From an uncultured Lachnospiraceae bacterium (GTDB lineage Bacteria > Bacillota > Clostridia > Lachnospirales > Lachnospiraceae): DNA of 34,256 nucleotides. Below, piece by piece: positions 1 through 8,137 of the stretch. The stretch lies in NCBI GenBank assembly GCA_947178145.1, contig CAMWXE010000060.1:1-34256 (forward strand). Direction: 5' to 3'. The position numbers and the translations under genes were made by a program. The notes under the pieces are model-generated. The model was not told the DNA's origin. It was given only the letters and a program-made list of their open reading frames with translations, and searched no databases. Position 1 is the first letter of the stretch. Each line of letters begins with the position of its first letter.

Positions 1-665
1 CTGTTTTTTTGCTGTTCTTCCTCAGATGGCCACATCATCCGTCCTCCACCTCCCGAAAAACGGTAATTGGAGATATTTCCGTCCTTATCAAACGCAATGT
101 TAAATGAATCAATTGTACCTGGTACTGTGTCCTGCTGCATCATAAGTGTGGATATCTTACCCATGAGCTCCTGCGCCAGTGAAGGATCCTCTGTTAACTT
201 TTCCTCCAGTTCCGGCGGGACAATCACAGCGCACTTTCCTCTCGCGGCATTCAGCCGTGCCTGCACTTTGGAATCCAGCATAGACGAATCCTGCGATGTC
301 GGATTCCACTCCAGAGCAGATTCTGCCACCTCATCCTCAAAAAACGCTTCAAACGGATAATCGTTGCGCTCCCATGCGGAGGCATTAATTTTTGAGGTAT
401 CCATCACATGATATTTCACTCCGGGAAAACGTGCTGCCAGCTGCTCTTGAAAATTTTGTCCCTTGATGCTCGCCGCAAATACACTCTGAAAGCTGGGATA
501 AGATGATATATTTCCCAGTACGTTACTTTGACGATACAGACCGCTCAGGTAAAATGCATTTTGATTCTGGCCATAAAGGCTGCTCAGATAATTCACATTA
601 CTATTTTGGCGGTAAAGACTACTCAGATAATAGTCACTTATAAAACTTGATAAATTCATATTCAT
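1..665 (-). CDS. Unknown protein with N-terminal 13-residue repeats (3' end outside window)
   Basis: An open frame of 221 codons runs from an ATG at 665 off the left edge without a stop. A good ribosome site (AAAGGAG) lies about 8 bases upstream of the ATG. A second in-frame ATG is two codons later. The N-terminus carries three near-copies of a 13-residue unit beginning YLSSLYRQNSNVN, then YLSSLYGQNQNAF, then YLSGLYRQ, at about residues 13-50. The remainder is mostly charged and soluble-looking, with a Gly-rich RFSGGGGRMMWP stretch near the visible end. There is no signal peptide or membrane helix. I do not recognise the family. It is divergent from the Nudix gene, and the 190-base gap between them must hold both promoters. 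Confidence 0.75.
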   Translation of the reverse strand, partial: MNMNLSSFISDYYLSSLYRQNSNVNYLSSLYGQNQNAFYLSGLYRQSNVLGNISSYPSFQSVFAASIKGQNFQEQLAARFPGVKYHVMDTSKINASAWERNDYPFEAFFEDEVAESALEWNPTSQDSSMLDSKVQARLNAARGKCAVIVPPELEEKLTEDPSLAQELMGKISTLMMQQDTVPGTIDSFNIAFDKDGNISNYRFSGGGGRMMWPSEEEQQKN

Positions 666-804
666 TTCTGATGCTCCTTTTCCTTTTTTCACATTATAGC
701 ACAGTATTCCCGCCAAGTTTATGTAAACGGAACGAAACAGCCCAAATCATGGAACGAAAAGCAAAATGCGAAACACCCCCTATGCATTGTACCCATTGTT
801 ATGG

Positions 805-810
805 TAGAAT
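805..810 (+). promoter_or_regulatory. Possible extended -10 promoter of the Nudix gene
   Basis: TAGAAT at this position is preceded by TGG, an extended -10 pattern (TGnTAnAAT-like), about 49 bases before the Nudix start codon. The sequence 17 bases upstream (ATGCAT) is a poor -35 match, so this is only a candidate. Confidence 0.3.
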
Positions 811-858
811 GGTATTGTTCATTTGACAAAAAACATTATTTACAAAGGAGCTGGATGT

Positions 859-1422
859 ATGAGTTTATTGCAGGACATAGAGAAGTATCAACCTTTCAAT
901 CAACAGGAAGCGTGTGACAAGGAGCTAATGATTCGATATATGATGCAGAACACGGATTGTCTGTGCCGTGAAAATCAGATTGCCCATTTTTCCACTTCCA
1001 TATGGACTATCAATAAAGAACGCACGCAGACGCTGATGGTATATCACAATATCTATCACTCCTGGTCATGGATCGGCGGTCATGCAGATGGAATCGAAGA
1101 TTTGCGTTCCGTGGCATTGCGCGAACTGCAGGAAGAAACAGGTGTCAGAAATGCGGTCTTAATAAGCCCGGAAATTTTTAGTTTGGAAATATTAACAGTC
1201 AATGGACATGTCAAAAAAGGAATGTACGTTCCAAGTCATCTGCATCTGAATGTCACCTATTTAGCCGAAGCAAGTGAAAACGAAGAATTGATTGTAAACC
1301 AGTCAGAAAATCAGGCAGTAAAATGGTGGTCTTTTGAAGATGCCCTGAAAGTACCAGAAGAACCATGGTTTATCGAACGAATCTATAAAAAACTGATCGA
1401 GCGATGCAAAACATTTTCCTAG
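859..1422 (+). CDS. Nudix hydrolase
   Basis: A 187-residue soluble protein with a perfect Nudix box (GX5EX7REUXEEXGU) at residues 74-96: GHADGIE, then RELQEETGV. This fold hydrolyses nucleoside diphosphates linked to another moiety, using Mg2+ held by the box glutamates. The exact substrate cannot be read from the sequence. The ATG at 859 is chosen because AAAGGAG sits 7-8 bases before it; an in-frame ATG 36 bases upstream lacks such a site. The length (about 190) and the tryptophan-rich W-SW-IGGH context fit stand-alone cytoplasmic Nudix proteins of Firmicutes. It is monocistronic, ending at a strong terminator shared with the convergent pgi gene. Confidence 0.9.
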   Translation: MSLLQDIEKYQPFNQQEACDKELMIRYMMQNTDCLCRENQIAHFSTSIWTINKERTQTLMVYHNIYHSWSWIGGHADGIEDLRSVALRELQEETGVRNAVLISPEIFSLEILTVNGHVKKGMYVPSHLHLNVTYLAEASENEELIVNQSENQAVKWWSFEDALKVPEEPWFIERIYKKLIERCKTFS

Positions 1423-1434
1423 AACGTGTTGTAA

Positions 1435-1484
1435 ACAGCCCCACAGAAATCGAATATTTTATCGATTCTTGTGGGGCTGTTTTT
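1435..1484. terminator. Bidirectional intrinsic terminator between Nudix gene and pgi
   Basis: An inverted repeat with arms ACAGCCCCACA and TGTGGGGCTGT, extended inward by AATCGA/TCGATT, is followed on the + strand by a T-run. On the - strand the same hairpin lies just after the pgi stop. It lies between two convergent genes and can serve both. Confidence 0.85.
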
Positions 1485-1496
1485 CATATGCTATTC

Positions 1497-2843
1497 TTAT
1501 AGTCTCTTCAAAAGCTCTTCCCTTGCCGCCTCATATCCAGGCTTTCCAAGAAGTGCAAACATGTTCTTCTTGTAACTCTCCACGCCAGGCTGGTTAAACG
1601 GATTGACGCCAAGCAAATATCCGCTCAAACCGCATGCAAACTCAAAGAAATAAAACAGCTCGCCGAGATAGAATTCGCTGACTTCCGGCATATTGACCAT
1701 CAGATTTGGAACTTGTCCATCCGTATGCGCAAGCACTGTGCCGTTCATCGCGCTCTTGTTGACAAAATCAACTGTCTTTCCAGCAAGATAGTTCAATCCG
1801 TCGAGGTCTACCGGCTCTGTGCCAATCGTGATCTCCTCTCTTGCCTTCTCAATATTAAGAACTGTCTCAAACATCACCCTTGCGCCGTCCTGAATAAACT
1901 GCCCCATAGAATGAAGATCTGTCGTCAAGTCAACGCTTGCCGGGAACAGTCCTTTCTGATCTTTGCCCTCTGACTCACCGAAAAGCTGTTTCCACCACTC
2001 TGATACATAGTGTGCGCTTGGCTCATAGTTACAGAGAATTTCGACTGCCTTTCCTTTTCTCAGCAGAATATTTCTGACCGCTGCATACTTCATGGCATCG
2101 TTCTCCTCAAACGGAAGCTCGAGAGCGCTCTTTCTTCCGCTCGCGGCACCTTCCATCAGTTTGTCTATATCCGCACCGCTCACTGCGATTGGAAGGAGTC
2201 CTACAGCTGTTAATACGGAGAAGCGTCCTCCCACGTCATCAGGAACAACAAACGTCTCATAGCCTTCTTCTGTGGCGAGATTCTTCAAGGATCCCTTTGC
2301 CTTGTCCGTTGTCGCGTAAATTCTCTTCGCAGCACCCTCCTTGCCGTATTTCTTCTCCATCATTTCCTTAAATACACGGAATGCAATGGCTGGTTCTGTT
2401 GTTGTTCCTGACTTGCTGATCATGTTGATCGAGAAATCCCTGTCACCAATCACATCTGTCAAATGCTTGATATAAGTAGAACTGATTGAATTACCAACAA
2501 AATAAATCTCAGGCGTCTTTCTGATGCTCTTGTCCACCATGTTATAAAAGCCATGACGCAGAAACTCAATCGCTGCCCGTGCACCCAGATAAGAACCACC
2601 GATACCGATTACCAATAATACCTCGCTGTCGCCCTGAATCCTCTTTGCCGCCTCTTTGATTCGCGCAAACTCTTCCTTGTCATAGTCCACTGGCAGATCA
2701 ATCCATCCCAAAAAGTCATTGCCCGCGCCAGTCTTGTTCACAAGTACTTCCTTCGCGTCAAGCGTAAGCTTTTTCATGTACTCGACCTCATGGTCACTGA
2801 TAAACTGTGCCGCCTTTGAATAATCAAACGTTACCTTGCTCAT
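1497..2843 (-). CDS. pgi: Glucose-6-phosphate isomerase
   Basis: A 448-residue cytoplasmic enzyme interconverting glucose-6-phosphate and fructose-6-phosphate in glycolysis and gluconeogenesis. Family motifs are clear: [12 protein letters not shown] near residue 80 (phosphate-binding loop), [10 protein letters not shown] near 145, [14 protein letters not shown] near 205, and the C-terminal [16 protein letters not shown] signature. The length matches the 440-450-residue Firmicute form. The reading frame opens at 2849 (MQMSK), but the ribosome site GGAG lies only one base before that ATG and seven bases before the second, so MSKVTFDY at 2843 is the likely start. A candidate promoter (TTGAAA and GATAAT, with a slightly long spacer) lies 15-50 bases upstream. 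It appears to be a single-gene unit ending at the shared terminator. Confidence 0.97.
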   Translation of the reverse strand: MSKVTFDYSKAAQFISDHEVEYMKKLTLDAKEVLVNKTGAGNDFLGWIDLPVDYDKEEFARIKEAAKRIQGDSEVLLVIGIGGSYLGARAAIEFLRHGFYNMVDKSIRKTPEIYFVGNSISSTYIKHLTDVIGDRDFSINMISKSGTTTEPAIAFRVFKEMMEKKYGKEGAAKRIYATTDKAKGSLKNLATEEGYETFVVPDDVGGRFSVLTAVGLLPIAVSGADIDKLMEGAASGRKSALELPFEENDAMKYAAVRNILLRKGKAVEILCNYEPSAHYVSEWWKQLFGESEGKDQKGLFPASVDLTTDLHSMGQFIQDGARVMFETVLNIEKAREEITIGTEPVDLDGLNYLAGKTVDFVNKSAMNGTVLAHTDGQVPNLMVNMPEVSEFYLGELFYFFEFACGLSGYLLGVNPFNQPGVESYKKNMFALLGKPGYEAAREELLKRL

Positions 2844-3026
2844 TTGCATTCTCCTTTACAATCATTATCACTACGCAATTATGCTCCATTTCAAAAAATA
2901 CCGATCTGTATGGCAGACACATCCCGCAATCCATCCATTGTACAAATCTAATAATTCGAAATGCCCTATGTCTTATATTCTAACAAAATTTCCCAAATAA
3001 ATCAATTACTATCTGCATCTGATTTC

Positions 3027-3764
3027 CTATACCCGGTTTCCTATAATCGTGCGGAGAATCTCTTCCAGTTCATGCGCCTCCTCCTGTGAAAAAAGCGGCG
3101 CTTTCTTCTCTTCCATTTCATCGGTATCTGGCTCCATGTCAGGCTCCTCCTGCTCAGGTGTCTCCTCTGCAGCCTTAATCTCCGCCTTTCCCCGTTTCTC
3201 CGCCTTGGCACTCTTCTCCTGCGCCAGCTCCCACAAGAGCTTTTCCTTCTCCACGATGCCATGCTCAAGCCGTTGAGCAACCGTATTTTCCAAATAGTCG
3301 GTAAGATTCGTCTTTAACATCTTTCTGCGCCCGGGCATGTCCACGATGGACATTGCACTCAGATACAGATAGATTCCAAAGAGACTGATGATATAATATG
3401 GAAGCAGATCAACAAACCTGTGTCCCTCGACAATACCGCTGAACACGCCAAAGCCAGCCACAAATACGCCTGCCAGCATCAGCTGTCCCGATAAATGTTT
3501 CATAAAATTGATACTCATCCCCAATACGCGGATGCGATTGATGTACTTGTCCACAAAAACAGGTATGTTTGCCACACCGCCATTGAGCTTATAGCAGTTG
3601 ATAAATCGTTCCTTGCATTGCTTTAGCAGTTTGTTGTCCGTCCCCGAGAGCGTGTCGGCCTGCTGAATCATTCTTTGGTATATCACGCCGATTGCCACCT
3701 GATACAATATGCCAATCGCCATAAAAACAAGTGTTAGTAACATGGTTGTTGTTTCTTTCGTCAT
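3027..3764 (-). CDS. Unknown membrane protein with acidic C-terminal tail
   Basis: 245 residues from the ATG at 3764, which has AGAGGTAG about ten bases upstream. A longer frame opens at 3830 but without a better ribosome site. One hydrophobic helix is at the N-terminus (about residues 8-30) and two more are at about 90-115 and 120-140, separated by a charged loop. The last 70 residues are rich in Glu and Lys (EEPDMEPDTDEMEEKK) and probably coiled or disordered in the cytoplasm. I do not recognise the family and assign no function. It stands alone between pgi and the repeat-filled gap before blaR1. Confidence 0.75.
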   Translation of the reverse strand: MTKETTTMLLTLVFMAIGILYQVAIGVIYQRMIQQADTLSGTDNKLLKQCKERFINCYKLNGGVANIPVFVDKYINRIRVLGMSINFMKHLSGQLMLAGVFVAGFGVFSGIVEGHRFVDLLPYYIISLFGIYLYLSAMSIVDMPGRRKMLKTNLTDYLENTVAQRLEHGIVEKEKLLWELAQEKSAKAEKRGKAEIKAAEETPEQEEPDMEPDTDEMEEKKAPLFSQEEAHELEEILRTIIGNRV

Positions 3765-4047
3765 GATGCTATCTACCTCTTTTCGTTTTGTTAACTCATA
3801 TAACGTTTCCTGTGTTTTAAGTATAATCATTTCCAGGCTTTACCACAAGACGTTTTCAGGCAGAATCGTTCGACAAATTCATACAATACCTGTTTTATAT
3901 TTCCCTAATCTATTCTGTTTTTACGCAATTCGACCGTTTTCCTAACATTATCTGTGAAAAAACCGGAAACGTGACAAGCCTGGTACAGCATCCGGTCAGA
4001 AATCGGAGTATGGCATCCGGCCTTCTGCTCTGAAGCACACCCTACCT

Positions 4048-4294
4048 TTCATATCGTTACTGTTCACTCTGTTTCAGTAACAGGCAAAATCCATGCAAAT
4101 AGATTTTTGCTTTCAAGCAATACGCCTTCTCACGGAATGCGCATTTCTGACCTGTGAACCAATGTCATTTACTTAAGACCTTAATACCTAGGGTTTGTGA
4201 ACAAATACAATGATTTATTGGGCATTTTCCAGTACAATTTGTTGGTCAAATGCCTTAAGTTAATGACATTGCCTGTGAACAGTAACTTCATATC
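4048..4294. mobile_element. Outer MITE-like element with 8-base target duplication, interrupted by a second element
   Basis: The direct repeat TTCATATC (4048-4055 and 4287-4294) exactly flanks an inverted repeat, GTTACTGTTCAC (4056-4067) and GTGAACAGTAAC (4275-4286). The arms are perfect over 12 bases. The interior has no credible gene. Removing the inner element (4160-4271) and one copy of its target duplication leaves a body of about 110 bases. This is the layout of a non-autonomous transposable element, but no transposase in the window matches it. An 8-base duplication occurs in several IS families, so I do not assign one. Confidence 0.75.
4160..4271. mobile_element. Inner 112-base MITE-like element with 9-base target duplication
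   Basis: Ends are CAATGTCATTTACTTAAG (4160-4177) and CTTAAGTTAATGACATTG (4254-4271), inverted copies matching at 17 of 18 positions. A perfect 9-base direct repeat CCTGTGAAC flanks it at 4151-4159 and 4272-4280. The right-hand copy overlaps the terminal repeat of the outer element, so this element landed inside the older one. It is AT-rich and has no coding capacity. Confidence 0.85.
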
Positions 4295-4336
4295 TTATTA
4301 TAAATTCTTAAATTTTATTCAGGTATTGCATTATCA

Positions 4337-4378
4337 CCCACAAAGTGTTAATATAAAAATATGCCCACAAAACGTTAA
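4337..4378. repeat. Two direct repeats, possible operator relic
   Basis: CCCACAAAGTGTTAA (4337-4351) and CCCACAAAACGTTAA (4364-4378) match at 13 of 15 positions, 27 bases apart, just before the broken blaI. The first contains an ACA-AAG-TGT dyad reminiscent of BlaI/MecI half-sites. The regulatory role is a guess. Confidence 0.3.
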
Positions 4379-4394
4379 GTTAAAAGAGGGCAAT

Positions 4395-4569
4395 ATGGCA
4401 CTGCATATTTTTGAATCCGAACTATTACTAATGAAAATTATTTGGTAGAATGGAGGGGCAGCCTTATACTCCCTCATCATGGAGGATTTGGAAAGAGAAA
4501 AATTGTTCCTGAAAGTCAAAAAAATCAGCAGACGAATTGAAAGAGATAGAGTTTTTTGGAGAAGCGAAA
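4395..4569 (+). pseudogene. blaI: blaI-family repressor remnant (internally deleted and frameshifted)
   Basis: An ATG at 4395, with AGAGGG upstream, opens MALHIFESELLLMKIIW and then stops at 4446-4448. That peptide matches the typical N-terminus of BlaI/MecI repressors (IFESELxxMxIxW). Further fragments in other frames follow directly: YSLIMEDLEREKLFLK in one, then SADELKEIEFFGEAK running into the blaR1 start, which look like a BlaI C-terminal tail. Only 175 bases separate the ATG from blaR1, against about 375 for an intact gene. Most of the winged-helix domain is therefore missing. If correct, the downstream sensor has lost its partner repressor here. The C-terminal match is less certain than the N-terminal one. 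Confidence 0.65.
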
Positions 4570-5925
4570 ATGGATGAATTTGTGAAAATATTACTGTCGC
4601 TGTCTGTTTCCGGCGCACTGTTATTACTGCTCATTCTGGGATTGAAACTGTTATATAGAAACAAATTCAGTAAGCGTTGGCAGTATTATATCTGGATAAT
4701 TGTTGCGCTGCGGTTTTTGCTCCCTTTTACTCCCGATACTACGATTGTCGGAAGTCTGTTTGAAAAGTTTGATACAGCAATGGCAACAAGTGAAATTCCC
4801 ACAATCCTGAATGCGCCTGTTCCCGAAAATACGGATAATGATGAAACAGCGCTGGTACAGACGAACAAGGATATAACTGCCGCTGCCATGCATGAGCCAT
4901 TTCATATATACGTCTGCCTGTTTTTCATTTGGTCAGTATTGGCACTGGTTCTTTTTGTCCGCAAGATAACGATTTATCAGGGTTTTATCCAGTGCATTAA
5001 AGCGGGCAATACAGCGGTATCGGATATTAAAATCCTAAATCTGCTGTCTGATTGCCAAGAAAAACTGAATATCAAATTAAGGGTGGAATTATCCCGTAAT
5101 TCGCTGATTGCTTCCCCTATCATGATTGGCTTTTTCCGTCCGGGAATTGTTTTACCTGCCCGCGAATTGGAAGATAAAGAATTATTTTACATCTTTGTAC
5201 ATGAGCTAATTCATTACAAACAAAGGGATATGTTTTACAAATGGCTGATACAGATTGTTGTGTGCGTCCATTGGTTCAATCCTTTTGTGTATCTGCTGGA
5301 AAAGGAAGTAAATAAGTCTTGTGAATTGTCATGTGATGAAAAAGTCATATCCATACTGAATGACAAGGCAAGGCGAGAATACGGGGACACACTGATTTCT
5401 TTTTTGAAGTCAAACAATCTCTATAAAAGTTCTTTTGCTTCTGTTACTTTAACGGAGGGAGCAGAACAACTCAAAGAAAGGTTAGGTGCTATTATGAAAT
5501 TCAATAAAAAATCAAAACCAGTTCTTTTTATGACCATTGTTTGCTCTGTTATCGTCTGCGCCTGTTTTTTAGCAACTGGTGCATATGCAGCACCTTTCAC
5601 CGATAAAGAAACAGAAACAATAGAAATAACACAGCTCTCGCTGCAACCTGCGTCACATGAGGAATACGGACGATATTCGTTCAAAAAAGGAGATGTGGTA
5701 TCAGCAGATCTAAGCTGGAACGAGTCGGGTAATGTTTATTTTGCAATAGGAAAAGAATTTGGTGACTTTCGCGGACTGGAATCATCGGGAAGAAGCAGCA
5801 CATCTTTTAACACTGAAATTACGATAAAAGAGGACGGAGAATACTATATTTTTTTAGGAATACAAAGAACAGAAAATAAAAGTGTAGCGGATATTACAGG
5901 TGAAATATCATATCCGGTTAACTAA
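4570..5925 (+). CDS. BlaR1/MecR1-type M56 membrane metalloprotease
   Basis: 451 residues from the ATG at 4570. Two N-terminal membrane helices (about residues 6-28 and 38-53) and a third at about 112-131 precede the zinc protease motif HELIH at 211-215, with CELSCDE at 251-257 supplying the likely third ligand (Glu252). A further helix lies at about 330-350. In BlaR1 this protease acts when an outside sensor binds beta-lactam. Here the C-terminal domain is only about 100 residues and has no penicillin-binding SxxK/SxN motifs, so the signal is unknown. A frame open from a TTG at 4537 probably belongs to the decayed upstream blaI. Such genes normally pair with blaI, which is broken here. Confidence 0.9.
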   Translation: MDEFVKILLSLSVSGALLLLLILGLKLLYRNKFSKRWQYYIWIIVALRFLLPFTPDTTIVGSLFEKFDTAMATSEIPTILNAPVPENTDNDETALVQTNKDITAAAMHEPFHIYVCLFFIWSVLALVLFVRKITIYQGFIQCIKAGNTAVSDIKILNLLSDCQEKLNIKLRVELSRNSLIASPIMIGFFRPGIVLPARELEDKELFYIFVHELIHYKQRDMFYKWLIQIVVCVHWFNPFVYLLEKEVNKSCELSCDEKVISILNDKARREYGDTLISFLKSNNLYKSSFASVTLTEGAEQLKERLGAIMKFNKKSKPVLFMTIVCSVIVCACFLATGAYAAPFTDKETETIEITQLSLQPASHEEYGRYSFKKGDVVSADLSWNESGNVYFAIGKEFGDFRGLESSGRSSTSFNTEITIKEDGEYYIFLGIQRTENKSVADITGEISYPVN

Positions 5926-5928
5926 CTG

Positions 5929-6098
5929 CTGAAAACATATCAAAGCCAAGTGTAAACCATGCACCGCCCCATAACGAGGAATACATCAAGAGCCAGCTAG
6001 TCGCCGACCTGTTCAAGTTCCGCTTTGACAGGCAGGAATTGCCTGTATCTTTCAGACAATCGCGGTGCAGATTGCAGGTACCACTGACGCGCAAACGG
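5929..6098 (+). other. Possible coding relic, no start codon
   Basis: A frame of about 57 codons without a start reads protein-like (ENISKPSVNHAPPHNEEY, then LVADLFKFRFDRQELP) and runs into the terminator. I cannot place it in a family. It may be chance or the tail of a lost gene. Confidence 0.2.
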
Positions 6099-6099
6099 G

Positions 6100-6140
6100 A
6101 AATCATTTCTTATATCATCCATATAAGAAATGATTTTTCC
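6100..6140. terminator. Hairpin between blaR1 and LtaS-like gene
   Basis: Perfect 16-base arms AAATCATTTCTTATAT (6100-6115) and ATATAAGAAATGATTT (6121-6136) surround a CATCC loop, with further T residues on the + strand. The stem includes the stop codon of the LtaS-like gene. It is well placed to stop both convergent transcripts, but the stem is AT-rich and the T-tract on the - strand is short. Confidence 0.6.
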
Positions 6141-7923
6141 AATAATACTGCAGGCATATAAATTGATTATATGTATCCATATATTCACCTGGTATTCCAT
6201 CACAAAAATTTCCGTCAATAATAAAGTTCCAGTTTGTGCTTACTACTGGCATTATCTGCATTATCTCACTCATCGCCTGCATATAGGCTCCTCCCTTCCA
6301 GGAGCATTTTTCAAACAACAGATTCATCAGAAAACAGGGGGAAATTGTTGGCCCTTCTCCCACAAAGTCGTTGTTTACAACCTGTTTTGCCGCATCATTT
6401 GCCCATATTAAGTACTCTGTTGTATATTGCATTCTGTTTATCGCCTCCGAGTCCTCTGAAAAATCAATTCCCATTTCTTCATAATATACGTTTCCGTCTC
6501 CCATCCACGGCAAATGATCACTAAACATCACCAATACAACCGGACTCACATCTTCTTTTAACTTATCAATCAATGCTTTCAATTGTTTATCACTGTCCAT
6601 AATAACATTCATATAATTATTCACTGCGAATTTACATTCTGTACTGTATTGCCCTCCTGCGAGATATTCCTCTCGTCCCCAATCTCCCCACCAGTCTGTA
6701 GTTGCATAGGGTCCATGACTTTGTACATTCACATTAAAGGAAAAGTATGCGTTCTTGCCATTCTTATTCTGATTATAGTCATTATATATTTCTGAGTAAA
6801 AGTATACATCTTCTGGAAAATAGGCATCTGTCATAGTCTCAAAATCATTTTCATAGTATCTATAGCGCTGAAACCCTAAATACGGATTAACATTGCGTCG
6901 ATTATAGAACCATTGATAATATGGATGAATCCCCTCAACCGTATACCCCTGCTCCCTGAGATACCAGACATACGAATTGGTGTTTCCTCTAAAATCTCTT
7001 ACCACATAATCTCCTGTAAGAAACTCCCTCTCTGTATGAACTGTCCCGCCAGCAAAGACATTCACATAAAGATCCCCGCTATAGCTTTCCTGCTGTAACT
7101 GGTGATACCAGTCATATCCACTGCAGTCCAGACCATCAATATTATATCGGGAAAAATCAATATATGCTTCCCGCATCACTACAATAACATTTACACGCTT
7201 ATCTTCAGGTATATCCGAGTCCGTATAATTTGCCAGAATATCTTTCACCTGCTGTTCACTGTACCCTTCAGGCGTAGATTCAATACTTTGAAATACACTA
7301 TAGACAAATGGATACAAAAACCCATGTGCGACATAAATCTGCGTAGCGCTGTTTCTGTTTAGCGCCTCATAATTATCGCATTTTGAATACCTTGTGCTAT
7401 TTCTATATATGGGACACAATATCAATATCATGACACAAACAACGACTCCAATCACCAGTCTTCTTTTCCTGTTTTTCTTCCTTTCCTTAAACAACAGGTG
7501 GAGCAATATTGTACCAACAGACACACATAAACCAGCTATTATGATTTTCTTGTCCACAAAAAGGGAATATGTTCCAAGCATGTTTGTCGCTTCTCTGGAT
7601 AATAATACATCTTCAAACATTAGTGGATCATCTCGAAAAAACAGCTTATAATAATTGCACAGACTGATTATGTATACTATGACACTTCCCATAAGGTACG
7701 CGGCCCAACTCCTGCCAATGATTGCGTATAGAAAAAATATAAGTAGTACTACAGGCAATATATTTAAAATAAGTATTTCTACATCTTTTATATACCCCAT
7801 ATATACCAAATCAGGATATTGTCCCGATGCCAGCCAAAGCATACTGAATCCGCACGATATACACGCAAATAACAGCAGCGCTATCTCCAATATTTCCTTC
7901 AACCTGTCATTTTCTACTTGCAT
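6115..7923 (-). CDS. LtaS-like phosphoglycerol-transferase-family membrane protein
   Basis: 602 residues. The N-terminal half has about five membrane helices (residues 10-30, 48-68, 73-92, 128-146, 156-172). The C-terminal half is an extracytoplasmic sulfatase-fold domain. Catalytic features are visible: VNVIVVMREAY with metal ligand Glu252, the nucleophile context GGTVHTEREFLTG with Thr297, and the metal-binding SDHLPWMGD. LtaS relatives move phosphoglycerol (or a similar phospho-alcohol) from phosphatidylglycerol onto a glycan outside the cell. Its place at the end of a polysaccharide locus suggests decoration of that polymer, like GacH in streptococci, rather than general lipoteichoic acid synthesis (inference). 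The start at 7923 has GGAAGG eight bases upstream. A palindromic element separates it from the upstream gene. Confidence 0.88.
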   Translation of the reverse strand: MQVENDRLKEILEIALLLFACISCGFSMLWLASGQYPDLVYMGYIKDVEILILNILPVVLLIFFLYAIIGRSWAAYLMGSVIVYIISLCNYYKLFFRDDPLMFEDVLLSREATNMLGTYSLFVDKKIIIAGLCVSVGTILLHLLFKERKKNRKRRLVIGVVVCVMILILCPIYRNSTRYSKCDNYEALNRNSATQIYVAHGFLYPFVYSVFQSIESTPEGYSEQQVKDILANYTDSDIPEDKRVNVIVVMREAYIDFSRYNIDGLDCSGYDWYHQLQQESYSGDLYVNVFAGGTVHTEREFLTGDYVVRDFRGNTNSYVWYLREQGYTVEGIHPYYQWFYNRRNVNPYLGFQRYRYYENDFETMTDAYFPEDVYFYSEIYNDYNQNKNGKNAYFSFNVNVQSHGPYATTDWWGDWGREEYLAGGQYSTECKFAVNNYMNVIMDSDKQLKALIDKLKEDVSPVVLVMFSDHLPWMGDGNVYYEEMGIDFSEDSEAINRMQYTTEYLIWANDAAKQVVNNDFVGEGPTISPCFLMNLLFEKCSWKGGAYMQAMSEIMQIMPVVSTNWNFIIDGNFCDGIPGEYMDTYNQFICLQYYWKNHFLYG

Positions 7924-7970
7924 ACACTTTCCTTCCTCTTCTGTTGTTGCAAACTATTTTTACATAGTAA

Positions 7971-8129
7971 GGATCTGTAGAAAAATAACTGACGCATCTT
8001 GACTTGTCTATTTCTCCGATTATGCATGTCAAAAAGCCTCGCCGTAGCCCGCTACGCCTACGTTTTTTGACATACATCCTCGAAGAAATATCCTGCGCAA
8101 GTTGCATCACTTATTTTCCTACAGTTCCT
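7971..8129. repeat. Palindromic dispersed repeat element (full copy)
   Basis: About 159 bases whose two halves are imperfect reverse complements: GGATCTGTAGAAAAATAA at the left and, reversed, GGAACTGTAGGAAAATAA at the right. The centre is a GC-rich hairpin (GCCGTAGC-CC-GCTACG) with flanking A/T runs that would look terminator-like from either strand. Short open frames on both strands (about 60-75 codons) encode similar basic peptides only because the DNA is palindromic. The first 49 bases recur at 34208-34256 with three differences, so it is a dispersed, probably mobile, element. Confidence 0.8.
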
Positions 8130-8137
8130 AACAATTA

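Noticed and set aside
3041..3280. Arg-rich 79-codon frame and antisense Ser-rich frame over the acidic tail of the membrane protein
   Set aside because: Frame shadows of the Glu/Lys-rich coding sequence.
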